36,571 bases of DNA from Accumulibacter sp. (GTDB taxonomy: Bacteria > Pseudomonadota > Gammaproteobacteria > Burkholderiales > Rhodocyclaceae), in assembly GCA_031290495.1 (NCBI GenBank), contig JAITNL010000223.1, positions 1 to 36,571 of the forward strand, written 5' to 3'. Every line of letters begins with the position of its first letter. The first letter of the stretch is position 1. The notes under the pieces are model-generated. The model had not been told where the DNA came from and did not search any database. It saw only the letters and a list, made by a program, of their open reading frames with translations. Shown in pieces: positions 18,539-28,184 of the stretch. The translations under genes were made by a program, and so were the position numbers.

Positions 18539-19864
18539 CTAATGCCGAAGAGAGAAATGCTCGGGCAGCCACAGCGCGATCCGCGGGAAAATCATGATCA
18601 GCACTATTGCCAACAGCATCATCAGCACAAAGGGAATGATGGAGGCGTAAATGTCGCGGATGGTGAAAGAGGGCGGCGACATGGCGCGCATCAGAAAAAG
18701 GTTATAGCCGAAGGGCGGCGTGAGATAGGCGATCTGACAAGTGACGGTGTAAAGAATGCCGAACCAGATCGGGCTGAAACCGAGCTTGATGATGATCGGA
18801 ATGTAGAGCGGCGCGACGATGACCAGCATCGCCGTATCGTCCAGAAAAATCCCCAGAATCAAAAACGACACTTGCATCAGCAGCAAAACCTGCCACGGGG
18901 ACAATCCCCATTGCTTGAGAAAAACCTGTTCGATGGCCTTGACCGCGCCGAGACCGTCGAAAACGGCGGCGAAGGCCAGCGCCGCCATCATGATCCACAT
19001 GAACATCGCGCTGGCGTTCAAGGTTTGCCGCAAGGTGCGATGCAACACGGCGCGGTTCAGGCGGCCTTTGACCAGCGCAACCAGTAGCGCCGTCAACGCG
19101 CCGATGGCCGAGCTTTCGACCAGGCTGGCGTAGCCCATGAAAAAGGAGCCAATGACCAACACCATCATGATTACCGGCAAAACGCCCGCGCCGAGCACGC
19201 GGAATTTTTCCGCCCGCGTGTATTGCCGCTCCGAGGCGGGCAGCGCCGGGCCAAGTTCGGGTTGTAAATGACAGCGCACGACGATGTAGATCAGGAACAT
19301 CGCCGCCAGCAACAGCCCCGGCCCGATGCCCGCGAGCCACAGCGGGCCGATGGGCTGGCGCGCGATGATGCCGTAGAGCACCAGCACGACGCTGGGCGGC
19401 GTCAGAATGCCGAGCGAACTGCCCGCCTGGATGATGCCGCTGATCATCCGTTTGTCGTAATTGCGCTTGACCAGCTCCGGCAGCGCCACGCTGCACCCGA
19501 TCGCCATGCCCGCGACGCTCAGGCCGTTCAGGCAGGAGACCATCACCATCAAAAACATCGTGCCGATCGCCAGCCCGCCGCGCAAACCGCCCATCCAGAC
19601 GTGCAGCATGTGGTACAGATCGTTGGCGACGCCGGATTCCGACAGCATGTAGCCCATGAAAATGAACATCGGCAAGGTCAGCATCGGATACCAGTTGAAC
19701 AGCTTGATCGCCGCGTTGAAGCCCATCTCCGAACCGCCCGGCCCCCACAGCCAGAGAGCGCAGGCAACGCCGACGAAGCCCATGATGCCGAATACCCGCT
19801 GCCCCGTCGCCATCAGCAGCATCAGCGACGAGAACATCAGGATGATGACGAAGGTGTAATCCAC
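18539..19864 (-). CDS. dctM: TRAP transporter large permease (DctM family)
   Basis: Multi-TM; GIMGFVGVACALWLW; AGSSLGILTPPSVVLVLYG; GIFLDDTAMLVIVAPLYIPI; LTPPFGYNLFLMR. Confidence 0.93.
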   Translation of the reverse strand: MDYTFVIILMFSSLMLLMATGQRVFGIMGFVGVACALWLWGPGGSEMGFNAAIKLFNWYPMLTLPMFIFMGYMLSESGVANDLYHMLHVWMGGLRGGLAIGTMFLMVMVSCLNGLSVAGMAIGCSVALPELVKRNYDKRMISGIIQAGSSLGILTPPSVVLVLYGIIARQPIGPLWLAGIGPGLLLAAMFLIYIVVRCHLQPELGPALPASERQYTRAEKFRVLGAGVLPVIMMVLVIGSFFMGYASLVESSAIGALTALLVALVKGRLNRAVLHRTLRQTLNASAMFMWIMMAALAFAAVFDGLGAVKAIEQVFLKQWGLSPWQVLLLMQVSFLILGIFLDDTAMLVIVAPLYIPIIIKLGFSPIWFGILYTVTCQIAYLTPPFGYNLFLMRAMSPPSFTIRDIYASIIPFVLMMLLAIVLIMIFPRIALWLPEHFSLRH

Positions 19865-19939
19865 TCAATCTCCGGCGTGGGATTTGGGGGTAGGCCGATT
19901 CTCTGACGTCATTTCCGCGCAAGCGAATCAACAGAGGGT

Positions 19940-20125
19940 GCTTGAAGAACTGGACTCCTGCTTTCGCAAGAATGACGAAGTAAAGGAAATTTGCCTGGAA
20001 CTTTGCGAAGACTCAAGCGTAAGCGCGCCCCGCCCCTGGGAGAGCGAGGCACCCGCCTCGCCATGCAGCGGTAGAAGACCATGGGCCGTTGGCGGGGCGG
20101 GCGCCCCGCCCTCCCCCAGAGACAT
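19940..20125. repeat. Composite palindromic intergenic repeat inside the TRAP operon
   Basis: GCGAGGC-ACCC-GCCTCGC (20044-20061) and GGCGGGGC-GGGC-GCCCCGCC (20091-20110) hairpins next to ggactcctgctttcgcaagaatgac (about 19953-19976). Confidence 0.75.
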
Positions 20126-20179
20126 CGAGAAATATCCAGGATAGTTATGGGAGATACCATGCACGAGTCTCATTACTCA

Positions 20180-20779
20180 TCAGGCATTCATTGGCTCTTG
20201 CAACAAATCCGCTGGCAATTCCAGCCGCGCGAAAGACGGCTCGACGGCGGGACGAACGTCCAAGTCAAGACCGCGAATTTTCGCCAGATCCTTGAGTAAT
20301 TCCGCCAACGTCTGCAAGAGCATCAACAACATGCCGGTGGTCATGACGATCTTGATCGGCGCCATGTACGGTCCCCAGACCGAATGATTGCGTTGACCGT
20401 ATTCCAGTGCGTACCAAGAACCCTGAAAGCCACCGAATACCAATAAGCCCAGATAGAAGATGACGAAAAGAATCGTCACCGAATCGACCATCGCCCGCCG
20501 CCGGGGACTCCAGCGTTCATAGATGAAATCCATGCGCACATGCGCGCCCTGCTGCATGCTGTAACCCGCGCCCAGAAGGTAATACGCCGCCATGGTGAAC
20601 TGCGCCATTTCCATGACCCAGATCGAAGGCGAACCCAATAGATTGCTGCTCACCACCGAATAGACCAGAATCGCCAGCATGACCAGCAACAGATACATCG
20701 CCACGCCGCCCACCACGCGATTGATCGCCGCCATGCCCCGCACATATTTTCCGGACACGATCAGGATTGAATTGAACAT
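20180..20779 (-). CDS. dctQ: TRAP transporter small permease (DctQ family)
   Basis: 4 TM helices; SIWVMEMAQFTMAAYYLLGAGYSMQQGAHVRMDFIYERWSPRRRAMVD; start trimmed. Confidence 0.88.
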   Translation of the reverse strand: MFNSILIVSGKYVRGMAAINRVVGGVAMYLLLVMLAILVYSVVSSNLLGSPSIWVMEMAQFTMAAYYLLGAGYSMQQGAHVRMDFIYERWSPRRRAMVDSVTILFVIFYLGLLVFGGFQGSWYALEYGQRNHSVWGPYMAPIKIVMTTGMLLMLLQTLAELLKDLAKIRGLDLDVRPAVEPSFARLELPADLLQEPMNA

Positions 20780-20829
20780 TGCAAGACTCCTTGAAAAATA
20801 AGGCTGGATCGATAGCGAATCAGTAACCA

Positions 20830-21990
20830 TCAGTAACGATAGGGCTTGCCCGCCTTCTGCATCATGGCGTTGTAATCGCGGAAGATTTGCACCACCTGCG
20901 CGGCGCGGGGCGAAGTTTTGGCGATTTCGTCCCAGAACTTCACCGCCTCAATCTCGACCGTCGCCCATTCGTCATCCGGGATCGAGGTCAATTTCAGCTT
21001 CGTGCCTTCGGTGCGCAGTTTCGCCTCGCCGCCCCAGTACCAGTATTGGCGGTAATAATGCGAACTGTCCATGCACAACCGGAACAGCGTTTGCAGATGT
21101 TCCGGCACGGCGTCCCAGGCTTTCGTGTTGGCAAAGAAAGAACCGATCCACGCGCCGGAAATATTGTTGGTCAGGAAATAATCCGTGCCATCCGCCCAGC
21201 CCACCGTGTAATCCTCGGTGATGCCCGACCACGCCACGCCGTCGAGTTCGCCCGTGCGCAGCGCCATCTCGATGTCTTCCCACGGCAACGTTACCGGCAC
21301 AACGCCGAAACGCGACAGAAAACGCCCGGCGGTCGGGAAGGTAAACACCTTCTTGCCCTTTAGATCCGCCAGACTGTTGATCGGCGTTTTCGTCGCGAAG
21401 TGGCACGGATCCCACGCCCCGGCGCTCAGCCAGGTCACGTCCTTGATTTCCCCGTAGGATTCCGCCCAGATTTTATCCAGCCCGAATTGTGAAAAGAGCG
21501 TCGGCACATCCAGGCTGTAGCGCGTCGCAAACGGGAAATAACCGCCGAATACCGCGACATCCGCGGGCGAGGCGATGGAATCGTCATCGCTCTGCACCGC
21601 GTCGATCGTGCCGCTCTGCATGGCGCGGAAAAGTTCGCCCGTCGGCACCAGTTGATCGGCATAAAAGAGTTCGATCACCATGTCCCCGTTCGCCGCCTTG
21701 TTGAAAGCGTCGATGGCCGGTTTGATCACATGCGCGCCGAGCGCCGCTCCCGCATAAGTCTGCAAACGCCATTTGATCGGCGTTTTCTTCGGCGTCACCA
21801 CGGCGGGTGCGGCAGGCGCGGCGGGTGCACTGGGCGCGGGTTCCTCGGCTTTCGAGCATCCCACCAGCGCTCCCGCCAAAGTGGGCACAGCCACCGCCGC
21901 CGCCAGACTCGCCGTCTGCAAAAATTTCCGGCGCTCCCGCGCTCCGGTTTCAACAGGGGTTTCAGCGGAAAGTTTTAATTGTTTGTTCAT
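20830..21990 (-). CDS. dctP: TRAP transporter substrate-binding lipoprotein (DctP family)
   Basis: RRKFLQTASLAAAVAVPTLAGALVGC twin-arginine-like signal with lipobox; DctP motifs PTGELFRAMQSGTIDAVQS, LADLKGKKVFT, ALRTGELDGVAWSG. Confidence 0.92.
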   Translation of the reverse strand: MNKQLKLSAETPVETGARERRKFLQTASLAAAVAVPTLAGALVGCSKAEEPAPSAPAAPAAPAVVTPKKTPIKWRLQTYAGAALGAHVIKPAIDAFNKAANGDMVIELFYADQLVPTGELFRAMQSGTIDAVQSDDDSIASPADVAVFGGYFPFATRYSLDVPTLFSQFGLDKIWAESYGEIKDVTWLSAGAWDPCHFATKTPINSLADLKGKKVFTFPTAGRFLSRFGVVPVTLPWEDIEMALRTGELDGVAWSGITEDYTVGWADGTDYFLTNNISGAWIGSFFANTKAWDAVPEHLQTLFRLCMDSSHYYRQYWYWGGEAKLRTEGTKLKLTSIPDDEWATVEIEAVKFWDEIAKTSPRAAQVVQIFRDYNAMMQKAGKPYRY

Positions 21991-22175
21991 GGCGGACTCC
22001 TTTTCGATAAGTTTGAAACGATTCGGAAAGGGTTAAGCAATAAACGCGCCATGGCAAAATGAGCCGATAAGTATATGAAAAACAGGGAAAAATTCTGACA
22101 GGTAAGCGCTGGCATCCCTTAAATGGTGCGCAAACAGGGATATGCCGCTCTCTTATAGGGCGCTGGAATTTGGCA

Positions 22176-23045
22176 TTACGCCAGCGCGGAGCGCATTTCG
22201 GAAGCCCCGGCTTCGATCTCTGGCAGTATCTCTGAATATTTTTCGCGGAAAAAATTGACTTCCTCTTCCTGGGATTCGGAATCCAGACGCAGCCACACGC
22301 AGCACCCACCGGCCAGGATGTTGGCGACATAGACGACATCGGCCAGCGTTTTTGGCTCATCCGGAACGGCACGCGGATGATCGTGATCGGCGGACGCTTG
22401 CGCAATTTCATGCGGCAAGCCCAGTGTTTCGAGCAGCGTCACGCCAATCGCCTCGTGCCACTGGGCAATGAGATGTTTGAGAGTATCGGGGCGCTCGCGC
22501 AGTTCGGAATACTGCGCTGACCGATACAACATGTAAAAAGCGCCCAAGTCATGCACCAGACCGGCCAACAGCGCCTCTTCGGAGCGGAGCCGGGTATGCG
22601 TATGCGCCAGCACGCGCGCCGCCGCCGCGCTGTAAACAGAGTGTTCCCAAAGACTTTGCGCAAACTTGGCAAAGGCAACCATCGACTTGGCGTGAAGGAT
22701 CTCGCCCATGGCCACCGACATCGCCGTGGTACGCACGATGTTCAGCCCCAGCCGGTTGACCGCCGACGGCAGATCGCGAACCGTCTGCCCATGGGCGGCG
22801 TAGGCCGCCGAATTGGCGATGCGCATCAGTTTGACGGCCACCAGCGGTTCGAGCTGGACGATTTGCGCGATATGCGCGAGGGCGATGTCCGGGTTCTGCA
22901 ATTCCTTGCGCAAACGCAAGATGGCATCAAAACATGTCGGGAAAAGCACCTCGCCGGTCAGTTCGCGGGCGATGTCCGCCAACATGCCGAAGCGTTGCGC
23001 CGCTAGCGCCTCGCCGACCTTGTCATTTTCCGTGCGTTCGTTCAT
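22176..23045 (-). CDS. HDOD-domain signalling protein
   Basis: LFPTCFDAILRLRKELQNPDIALAHIAQIVQLEPLVAVKLMRIANSAAY; HDLGAFYMLY; HHEAI-like tail. Confidence 0.88.
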   Translation of the reverse strand: MNERTENDKVGEALAAQRFGMLADIARELTGEVLFPTCFDAILRLRKELQNPDIALAHIAQIVQLEPLVAVKLMRIANSAAYAAHGQTVRDLPSAVNRLGLNIVRTTAMSVAMGEILHAKSMVAFAKFAQSLWEHSVYSAAAARVLAHTHTRLRSEEALLAGLVHDLGAFYMLYRSAQYSELRERPDTLKHLIAQWHEAIGVTLLETLGLPHEIAQASADHDHPRAVPDEPKTLADVVYVANILAGGCCVWLRLDSESQEEEVNFFREKYSEILPEIEAGASEMRSALA

Positions 23046-23160
23046 GGTTTCCAGGTAACGATGCTGTAAAGGTGTCAATCATATCAGCCCGATAGCAAAA
23101 AAAACACGGAACAGAGAAACCGTAGTGGAGGCGATCATCTGAAATTTTGGACGGTTCGCC

Positions 23161-23211
23161 GCCCTCTGCCAACAGCTTACTGGCTGCGCCCTCCAACCGT
23201 TGGCAGAGGGC
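23161..23211. repeat. Inverted repeat in divergent intergenic region
   Basis: Perfect 13-bp arms gccctctgccaac (23161-23173) and gttggcagagggc (23199-23211), 25-nt loop. Confidence 0.8.
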
Positions 23212-23344
23212 ACACAAAAGCGGACAAGTCTAAAAACTCGTGACACTCGTGGCACAAATCATTGATTCTCGCCCTCAAATTGGATACCCTGAACACGTTT
23301 TTTGATCTCCATCGTCTCAACCCGTCAAAACAAAGAGGTGTGTC

Positions 23345-23659
23345 ATGTCCGAAGTAACTGATTTTCCCAATAACAGCAAACTGGTTTCCGATATGAAGGC
23401 CGTGGTGTCGGATGCCGAAGAAATCCTGCGCGCGACGACTGGCGTCGCGGGAGACAGAATCGGCGAGTTGCGCGAAAGTATCGCCGAACGTCTGCGCGAC
23501 GCCAAGGCGCGCCTCGCGGACGCCGAGGAAACGCTGGTTGACCGCACCCGTGCGGCGGCGCACGCGACCAACGATTATGTCAACGAAAATCCGTGGCGGG
23601 CCGTCGGTATCGCGGTCGGCATCGGATTGTTGCTCGGCGTCGTCATCGGTCGTCGTTAA
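23345..23659 (+). CDS. DUF883 / ElaB-YqjD family membrane protein
   Basis: Amphipathic helical N-terminus; C-terminal VNENPWRAVGIAVGIGLLLGVVIGRR. Confidence 0.92.
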   Translation: MSEVTDFPNNSKLVSDMKAVVSDAEEILRATTGVAGDRIGELRESIAERLRDAKARLADAEETLVDRTRAAAHATNDYVNENPWRAVGIAVGIGLLLGVVIGRR

Positions 23660-23671
23660 GCGGTTGCGGGC

Positions 23672-24079
23672 ATGGGAGAAACCGAAAGCGGCGTGTCGAA
23701 CGGCGTGTTCTCGGCGCTGAGAAACATCGCCGCCACCTTGCTGGCGAGCGGTAAAACACGGCTGGAACTTTTCTCCAACGAAATCGAGGTCGAGAAGCTG
23801 CGCGTCGCCGGATTGTTGCTTACGGCGTTCGCCCTGGCGTTTTTTCTCGGCGTCGGCGTCATTCTGGCCGTCGTTTTACTGGCGGTGCTGTTCTGGGAAC
23901 AGCGGCTGGCGGTGTTGGCGGTCAGCGCGCTGGTATTTCTTGGAATCGGCGTTGTCTTTCTGCTTCGTTTCAAACGGGATCTGCGTCGCCCGGAGCGGGT
24001 TTTTTCCGCCAGTGTCGCCGAATTGGAACACGATCTGCGTCAGTTGAAGGCGAGGGCAGGCCATGAGCCGCCGGTTTAA
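23672..24079 (+). CDS. YqjE-like phage holin family membrane protein
   Basis: ATLLASGKTRLELFSNEIEVEKLRVAGLLLTAFALAFFLGVGVILAV; two TM pairs. Confidence 0.88.
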   Translation: MGETESGVSNGVFSALRNIAATLLASGKTRLELFSNEIEVEKLRVAGLLLTAFALAFFLGVGVILAVVLLAVLFWEQRLAVLAVSALVFLGIGVVFLLRFKRDLRRPERVFSASVAELEHDLRQLKARAGHEPPV

Positions 24080-24383
24080 CGATCTGCTCCTGCGGCAAGG
24101 CCGTTTGATCGAGCGTCTGGCCGGGCAGCGCGCGGCCTTGCGCCGGGATTTCAAGCCTGTCGCGCGGGCCTTGGGCAGGATCGATTCCGCCGTTATCGGT
24201 CTCCGTTCCGGCGCCGACTATCTCAACCACCACGCGCTGGCGGCCTCGGCGGTCGTGGGCTTTTTTCTGATTTTCAAGGGGCGGACGACCTTGCGCTGGG
24301 CCAGGCGGACATTTTTGCTGTGGCAATCGTGGCGCGTCGCGCAAAACGCCATTTTCAATCCGGGTGGCCGTGTTCGTTCGTGA
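24063..24383 (+). CDS. YqjK-like protein
   Basis: MSRRFNDLLLRQGRLIERLAGQRAALRRDFKPVARAL; overlaps yqjE-like gene. Confidence 0.65.
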   Translation: MSRRFNDLLLRQGRLIERLAGQRAALRRDFKPVARALGRIDSAVIGLRSGADYLNHHALAASAVVGFFLIFKGRTTLRWARRTFLLWQSWRVAQNAIFNPGGRVRS

Positions 24384-24613
24384 ATTGCCCGAAAGCCAAA
24401 AATGAGGTCACGGAAAAAGACAAGAAATTTGTCGCGCGCATGGTGACTTTCCAAAAACGTCAAACGCGCGATCTCCGCGCTGATGTATTGCGTATGCGCG
24501 GCCCTGATGCCATTGCTGATGAAACGTCGCGATAACGGAAACCGGATGGCTGGGCGGTCATGTTCATTGGTGTTTCTTACTCTTGTGATCCATGACCGTG
24601 TCATTCTTGCAAT

Positions 24614-25576
24614 CTATATCGGCGCGACAATACTGTCCACGATGTCGCGGACAAGCCCGTTCGCATCGACGCGCTCGCTGTTAGCCTCCTGGCTCAGGAT
24701 TATGCGGTGCCCCAGCACGAACGGCGCGAGATATTTAACGTCGTCGGGATAAACGTGGCCGCGCCCGTTCAACAGCGCCAGCGCCTTGGCAGCGGCGCAG
24801 AGCGACAGCGAACCGCGCGGTGAACCGCCGAGCGAGATTTTTGGGTTACTTCGCGTGGCGGCGACGATTTCGACAATGTATCTCTCAACGTCCGGGCTGA
24901 CCCAAACGCGCCCCGCCGTGCCGATAAGCTCCAGAATTTCCAGATGGGTGACGACAGGCCCCAGAGACGCCTTGGCTTCGCGCCCGCCGCTGACGATGCG
25001 CCGCTCCTCGTCGAGATTGGGGTAGCCCATGGTGAGCTTTAACAGAAAACGGTCGATCTGCGCTTCCGGCAGAGGATAGGTGCCGAAAGACTCAAGCGGG
25101 TTCTGCGTCGCCATGACCATGAACGGCTCCGGCAGAGCGTATGACACGGAGTCTACCGTGACCTGCTTTTCCTCCATCGCCTCCAGCAGGGCGCTCTGGG
25201 TCTTGGCCGACGCGCGGTTGATTTCGTCGGCCAGGATCAGGTGGCTCATGACCGAACCGGAACGGAACTCGAACTCGCCGGATTTCTGGTTATAAACCGA
25301 GAACCCCGTCACGTCGGAGGGCATGATATCCGGCGTGAACTGGATCCGTTTGAACCCGCAATCCACACTCTTCGCGATCGAAAAGATCAGGCTGGTCTTG
25401 CCGACGCCGGGGACGTCCTCGATCAGCACGTGCCCGCGGGCGAGCAGGGTGATGAGTACAAGCTCGATGGCGCGGCGCTTGCCGATGATGGCCTTTTCCA
25501 CGTTGGCGATGATTTTTGCGAGCTGCTCTCCGGCGCGGGCAAGCTCCGGCTCGGTAAGTTTCCTGTTTTCGGTCAT
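24614..25576 (-). CDS. MoxR-family AAA+ ATPase
   Basis: HVLIEDVPGVGKTSL Walker A; PSDVTGFSVYNQ; LILADEINRASAKTQSALLEAMEEKQVTVD; VMATQNPLESFGTYPLPEAQIDRFLL. Confidence 0.95.
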   Translation of the reverse strand: MTENRKLTEPELARAGEQLAKIIANVEKAIIGKRRAIELVLITLLARGHVLIEDVPGVGKTSLIFSIAKSVDCGFKRIQFTPDIMPSDVTGFSVYNQKSGEFEFRSGSVMSHLILADEINRASAKTQSALLEAMEEKQVTVDSVSYALPEPFMVMATQNPLESFGTYPLPEAQIDRFLLKLTMGYPNLDEERRIVSGGREAKASLGPVVTHLEILELIGTAGRVWVSPDVERYIVEIVAATRSNPKISLGGSPRGSLSLCAAAKALALLNGRGHVYPDDVKYLAPFVLGHRIILSQEANSERVDANGLVRDIVDSIVAPI

Positions 25577-25642
25577 TTTCTTCTCACTTTCCTGTTGGTC
25601 TGTAAATGCCTGGCGGATGTTTCATGTGGTTCAGTGTAATAG

Positions 25643-26971
25643 TCAATAGCCCGTCCAGGAGAGACGCAGCAGACAGCGCGCACGCCCCTCCAACCGCCGG
25701 TAGTTTTCCGTAAACGCGGGATAAAAGGCGAGATAGTCAGAGTAGATGTCGTGGTCAACGGGCAAGCCGCCGAAGCGCGTGCCCAAATAGGCTTTTGTCA
25801 TTTCCGCGAAGTCAAACTGGTCCAGCGTGTAGCGGGACAAACGCTCGGCGTTCGCGTCCAGATATTCAAGCGCGGTCTGCGAGGCGGGACGGGGCAGGCC
25901 AATGTATTTGAATGTCTTCAGAAAGAAGGGATACAGCGTCAGCACCAGGTCTTCCTTGCCGAGCGCCAAAAGCCTGGCCTCGCGGCGTCGGCGCAGGGCG
26001 TGGAAAAGGACGAACAGCGCCGCGCACACAAGGGTGGTCGCCGCCAGGATCGCGATAATGTATGACAGCGTCTTGCGCGGATAACTGACGGAGGCGTAAT
26101 TGTCCGCCCCGGAGGATGGGGCGGCGCCCCGATCTGGCGCGTTGAACCCGGAATCGGGGGCGCTCGCGGGCGCGGGCGGATTGTCGTCCTCCCCCGCGCC
26201 GGGCTGGTTGGCCGGGACGTTTCGCTCGTCGCCAGGCAGTGAGCGGAGCATTTCGTCGGGGACGGGATAATTTTTCGTGACGCCGATACGCTCCAGAATC
26301 TCATAGCGCAGCGTGCGGCTGATCAGATGAATGTCCAGCGTCGGCGGGTTCAGCTGACGCACGACGGCGAAAAACAAGAGCAACGCGGCGGCCAGCCCGA
26401 CCAGAGACGCGGCGGCGGCGGTCCCGCAAAAGCGCGTAAAGTCGGGTTGTACCGTGCTGGAGCGCATGGCGCTCACGCGGTATTGCCGCAGGTGGTAAAG
26501 GCAGATGCAGGAAAATACGAACATGGCCGTACACCAAGGCTTGACTTCATAGGCCAGAAAGTCGATGACGCCGTGCAGGCAGGAACCGATGATGAACAAC
26601 GCGGCGATACCGGCGCGACCGCGACTCAACGCGAATACCGAGAGCGAGATCATGGCCGCGCCCATCGGGTAGATGTAGATGTCATCGGCGGTCTCGCCCG
26701 TGCCAATGTCAACACCCCGCGAGCGGAGCCAAAGGAAAAATATGACGATGCCCACCAGACACAGCGGCGGAAAGCAGAGCATGGTTATTTTGTTGTAGTT
26801 GCCGGCGAAGAAAAACAAAAGGCAGGTTCCAGTGCCGAGGAACGCCAGAGGGACGCTGTCAGCGATCCGCTCCGGAATATAAAAACCCTGGGAAAAGTTG
26901 AGCAGCAGCGCGGCGGCCATCGCCACGCAGAGCAGCCACTCCCAGACATGGTATCTGACGTAGTTTTTCAT
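25643..26971 (-). CDS. Multi-TM protein with DUF4129-like C-terminal domain
   Basis: N-terminal TM cluster; Pro-rich extracytoplasmic stretch; TM; C-terminal ALEYLDANAERLSRYTLDQFDFAEMTKAYLGTRFG typical of proteins next to DUF58/MoxR. Confidence 0.65.
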   Translation of the reverse strand: MKNYVRYHVWEWLLCVAMAAALLLNFSQGFYIPERIADSVPLAFLGTGTCLLFFFAGNYNKITMLCFPPLCLVGIVIFFLWLRSRGVDIGTGETADDIYIYPMGAAMISLSVFALSRGRAGIAALFIIGSCLHGVIDFLAYEVKPWCTAMFVFSCICLYHLRQYRVSAMRSSTVQPDFTRFCGTAAAASLVGLAAALLLFFAVVRQLNPPTLDIHLISRTLRYEILERIGVTKNYPVPDEMLRSLPGDERNVPANQPGAGEDDNPPAPASAPDSGFNAPDRGAAPSSGADNYASVSYPRKTLSYIIAILAATTLVCAALFVLFHALRRRREARLLALGKEDLVLTLYPFFLKTFKYIGLPRPASQTALEYLDANAERLSRYTLDQFDFAEMTKAYLGTRFGGLPVDHDIYSDYLAFYPAFTENYRRLEGRARCLLRLSWTGY

Positions 26972-26978
26972 TGCTCGC

Positions 26979-28184
26979 CTAAAGCTCCGACGCTGTTGAC
27001 GCCACCAGACACGGGATACTGGCGTATTGCAGCTTTTTGAGCGGTTCCAGGGTTTCCGCGCGGGTTTTCGGGTCAAGTCCGGTCGGTACGATCAGGCAGA
27101 GGATCGGGTGCTTCCCGAAGCGCCGGAGGTTCAACAGCGCCAGAATCAATTCCTCGGTCAAGAATGCCGCGCAGAGGGCGATGTTGGCCAGCGCGTAGGT
27201 GGCGGCGCAGTCCTCGTTCAACATCCTCGCGGTCAGCGCCGCGTGCTCGTCCATGGAGAAAACACGCATCTGCCGGACGGCGCCGTCCAGCTCGCGGAAG
27301 GAGGCGGGGGTAGTTCGGCGCCTTTCACCGTTTCCGGACAGGTAGCGCAGGTCGTAGTCCATGCCGCTGCGCGCCGCGTAATCACCGATGGCCGCCCCGG
27401 CCTCGACGATAGCGTCGAACACGCCGAGGCGCGCGTCCGCGTCGTAATCGGGAATGTGGAAATCGAGGACGACGGATAAGCCGGCGTTCGTATAGCTCTC
27501 CGTCTGCTTCGTCATCAGTCCGAGGGCGTGTGCCGAGAGCTTCCAGTGCACCATTTTTATGGGATCGCCGAAGGCGTATTCGCGCACGCCGGTATAGTCC
27601 GTGCCGGACAGTTGTACGGCGGTGACGGCGCGGCTGCTGTCGGCCTGAAGCGCGGACGAGACGGGCAGGGAACGCAGCGTATGCAGGCGCGGAAGGATGT
27701 CGATATGACCAATGTCCAGCGCCGGGCGGGAAGCATAAAACAGCCCGAACAGGTCGTAAATGGCGAGCCTTCGTATACCGACGCGGTAAGCGCCGATGTG
27801 GGTGAAATCGGCGGCGAAGGTGAAATCCCTGGACTGGCGGGGCGACAGCGTGACATACAGCGGCAGCGCCTGACAGTCATGACCGTCCAGCGTTGAGAAA
27901 TACAGTTCCGCGCGCAGACCGGGAACGGGCAGAGACGCGCCGTTGCGCACGCTGACCGTAAAACCCGCGCTGTCGCCGCGCACGCGGCGTCCCGATGCGG
28001 CGTCGGCGGAAAAGGCGACGCGGTTTTTTATCAGCAGCAAATGCGCCAGCGATAACAAAACACCGCACAGCAACGCCAAAAACGGCAGATACCCACTGAC
28101 GCTGTTGACCAGCAGCGCCGGAAGCAGGGACAGCGGCAGGCATAGACTCAGCGGGACAAGTTTTTGGGTGACGCGGAGCCTCAT
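26979..28184 (-). CDS. DUF58 domain protein
   Basis: Two N-terminal TM helices; DUF58 signature TDYTGVREYAFGDPIKMVHWKLSAHALGLMTKQTE; ATGA overlap with upstream permease. Confidence 0.9.
   Translation of the reverse strand: MRLRVTQKLVPLSLCLPLSLLPALLVNSVSGYLPFLALLCGVLLSLAHLLLIKNRVAFSADAASGRRVRGDSAGFTVSVRNGASLPVPGLRAELYFSTLDGHDCQALPLYVTLSPRQSRDFTFAADFTHIGAYRVGIRRLAIYDLFGLFYASRPALDIGHIDILPRLHTLRSLPVSSALQADSSRAVTAVQLSGTDYTGVREYAFGDPIKMVHWKLSAHALGLMTKQTESYTNAGLSVVLDFHIPDYDADARLGVFDAIVEAGAAIGDYAARSGMDYDLRYLSGNGERRRTTPASFRELDGAVRQMRVFSMDEHAALTARMLNEDCAATYALANIALCAAFLTEELILALLNLRRFGKHPILCLIVPTGLDPKTRAETLEPLKKLQYASIPCLVASTASEL

Noticed and set aside
19884-20299. Small ORFs in the dctQ-dctM gap
   Set aside because: Translations of palindromic repeats on both strands, no RBS or family.
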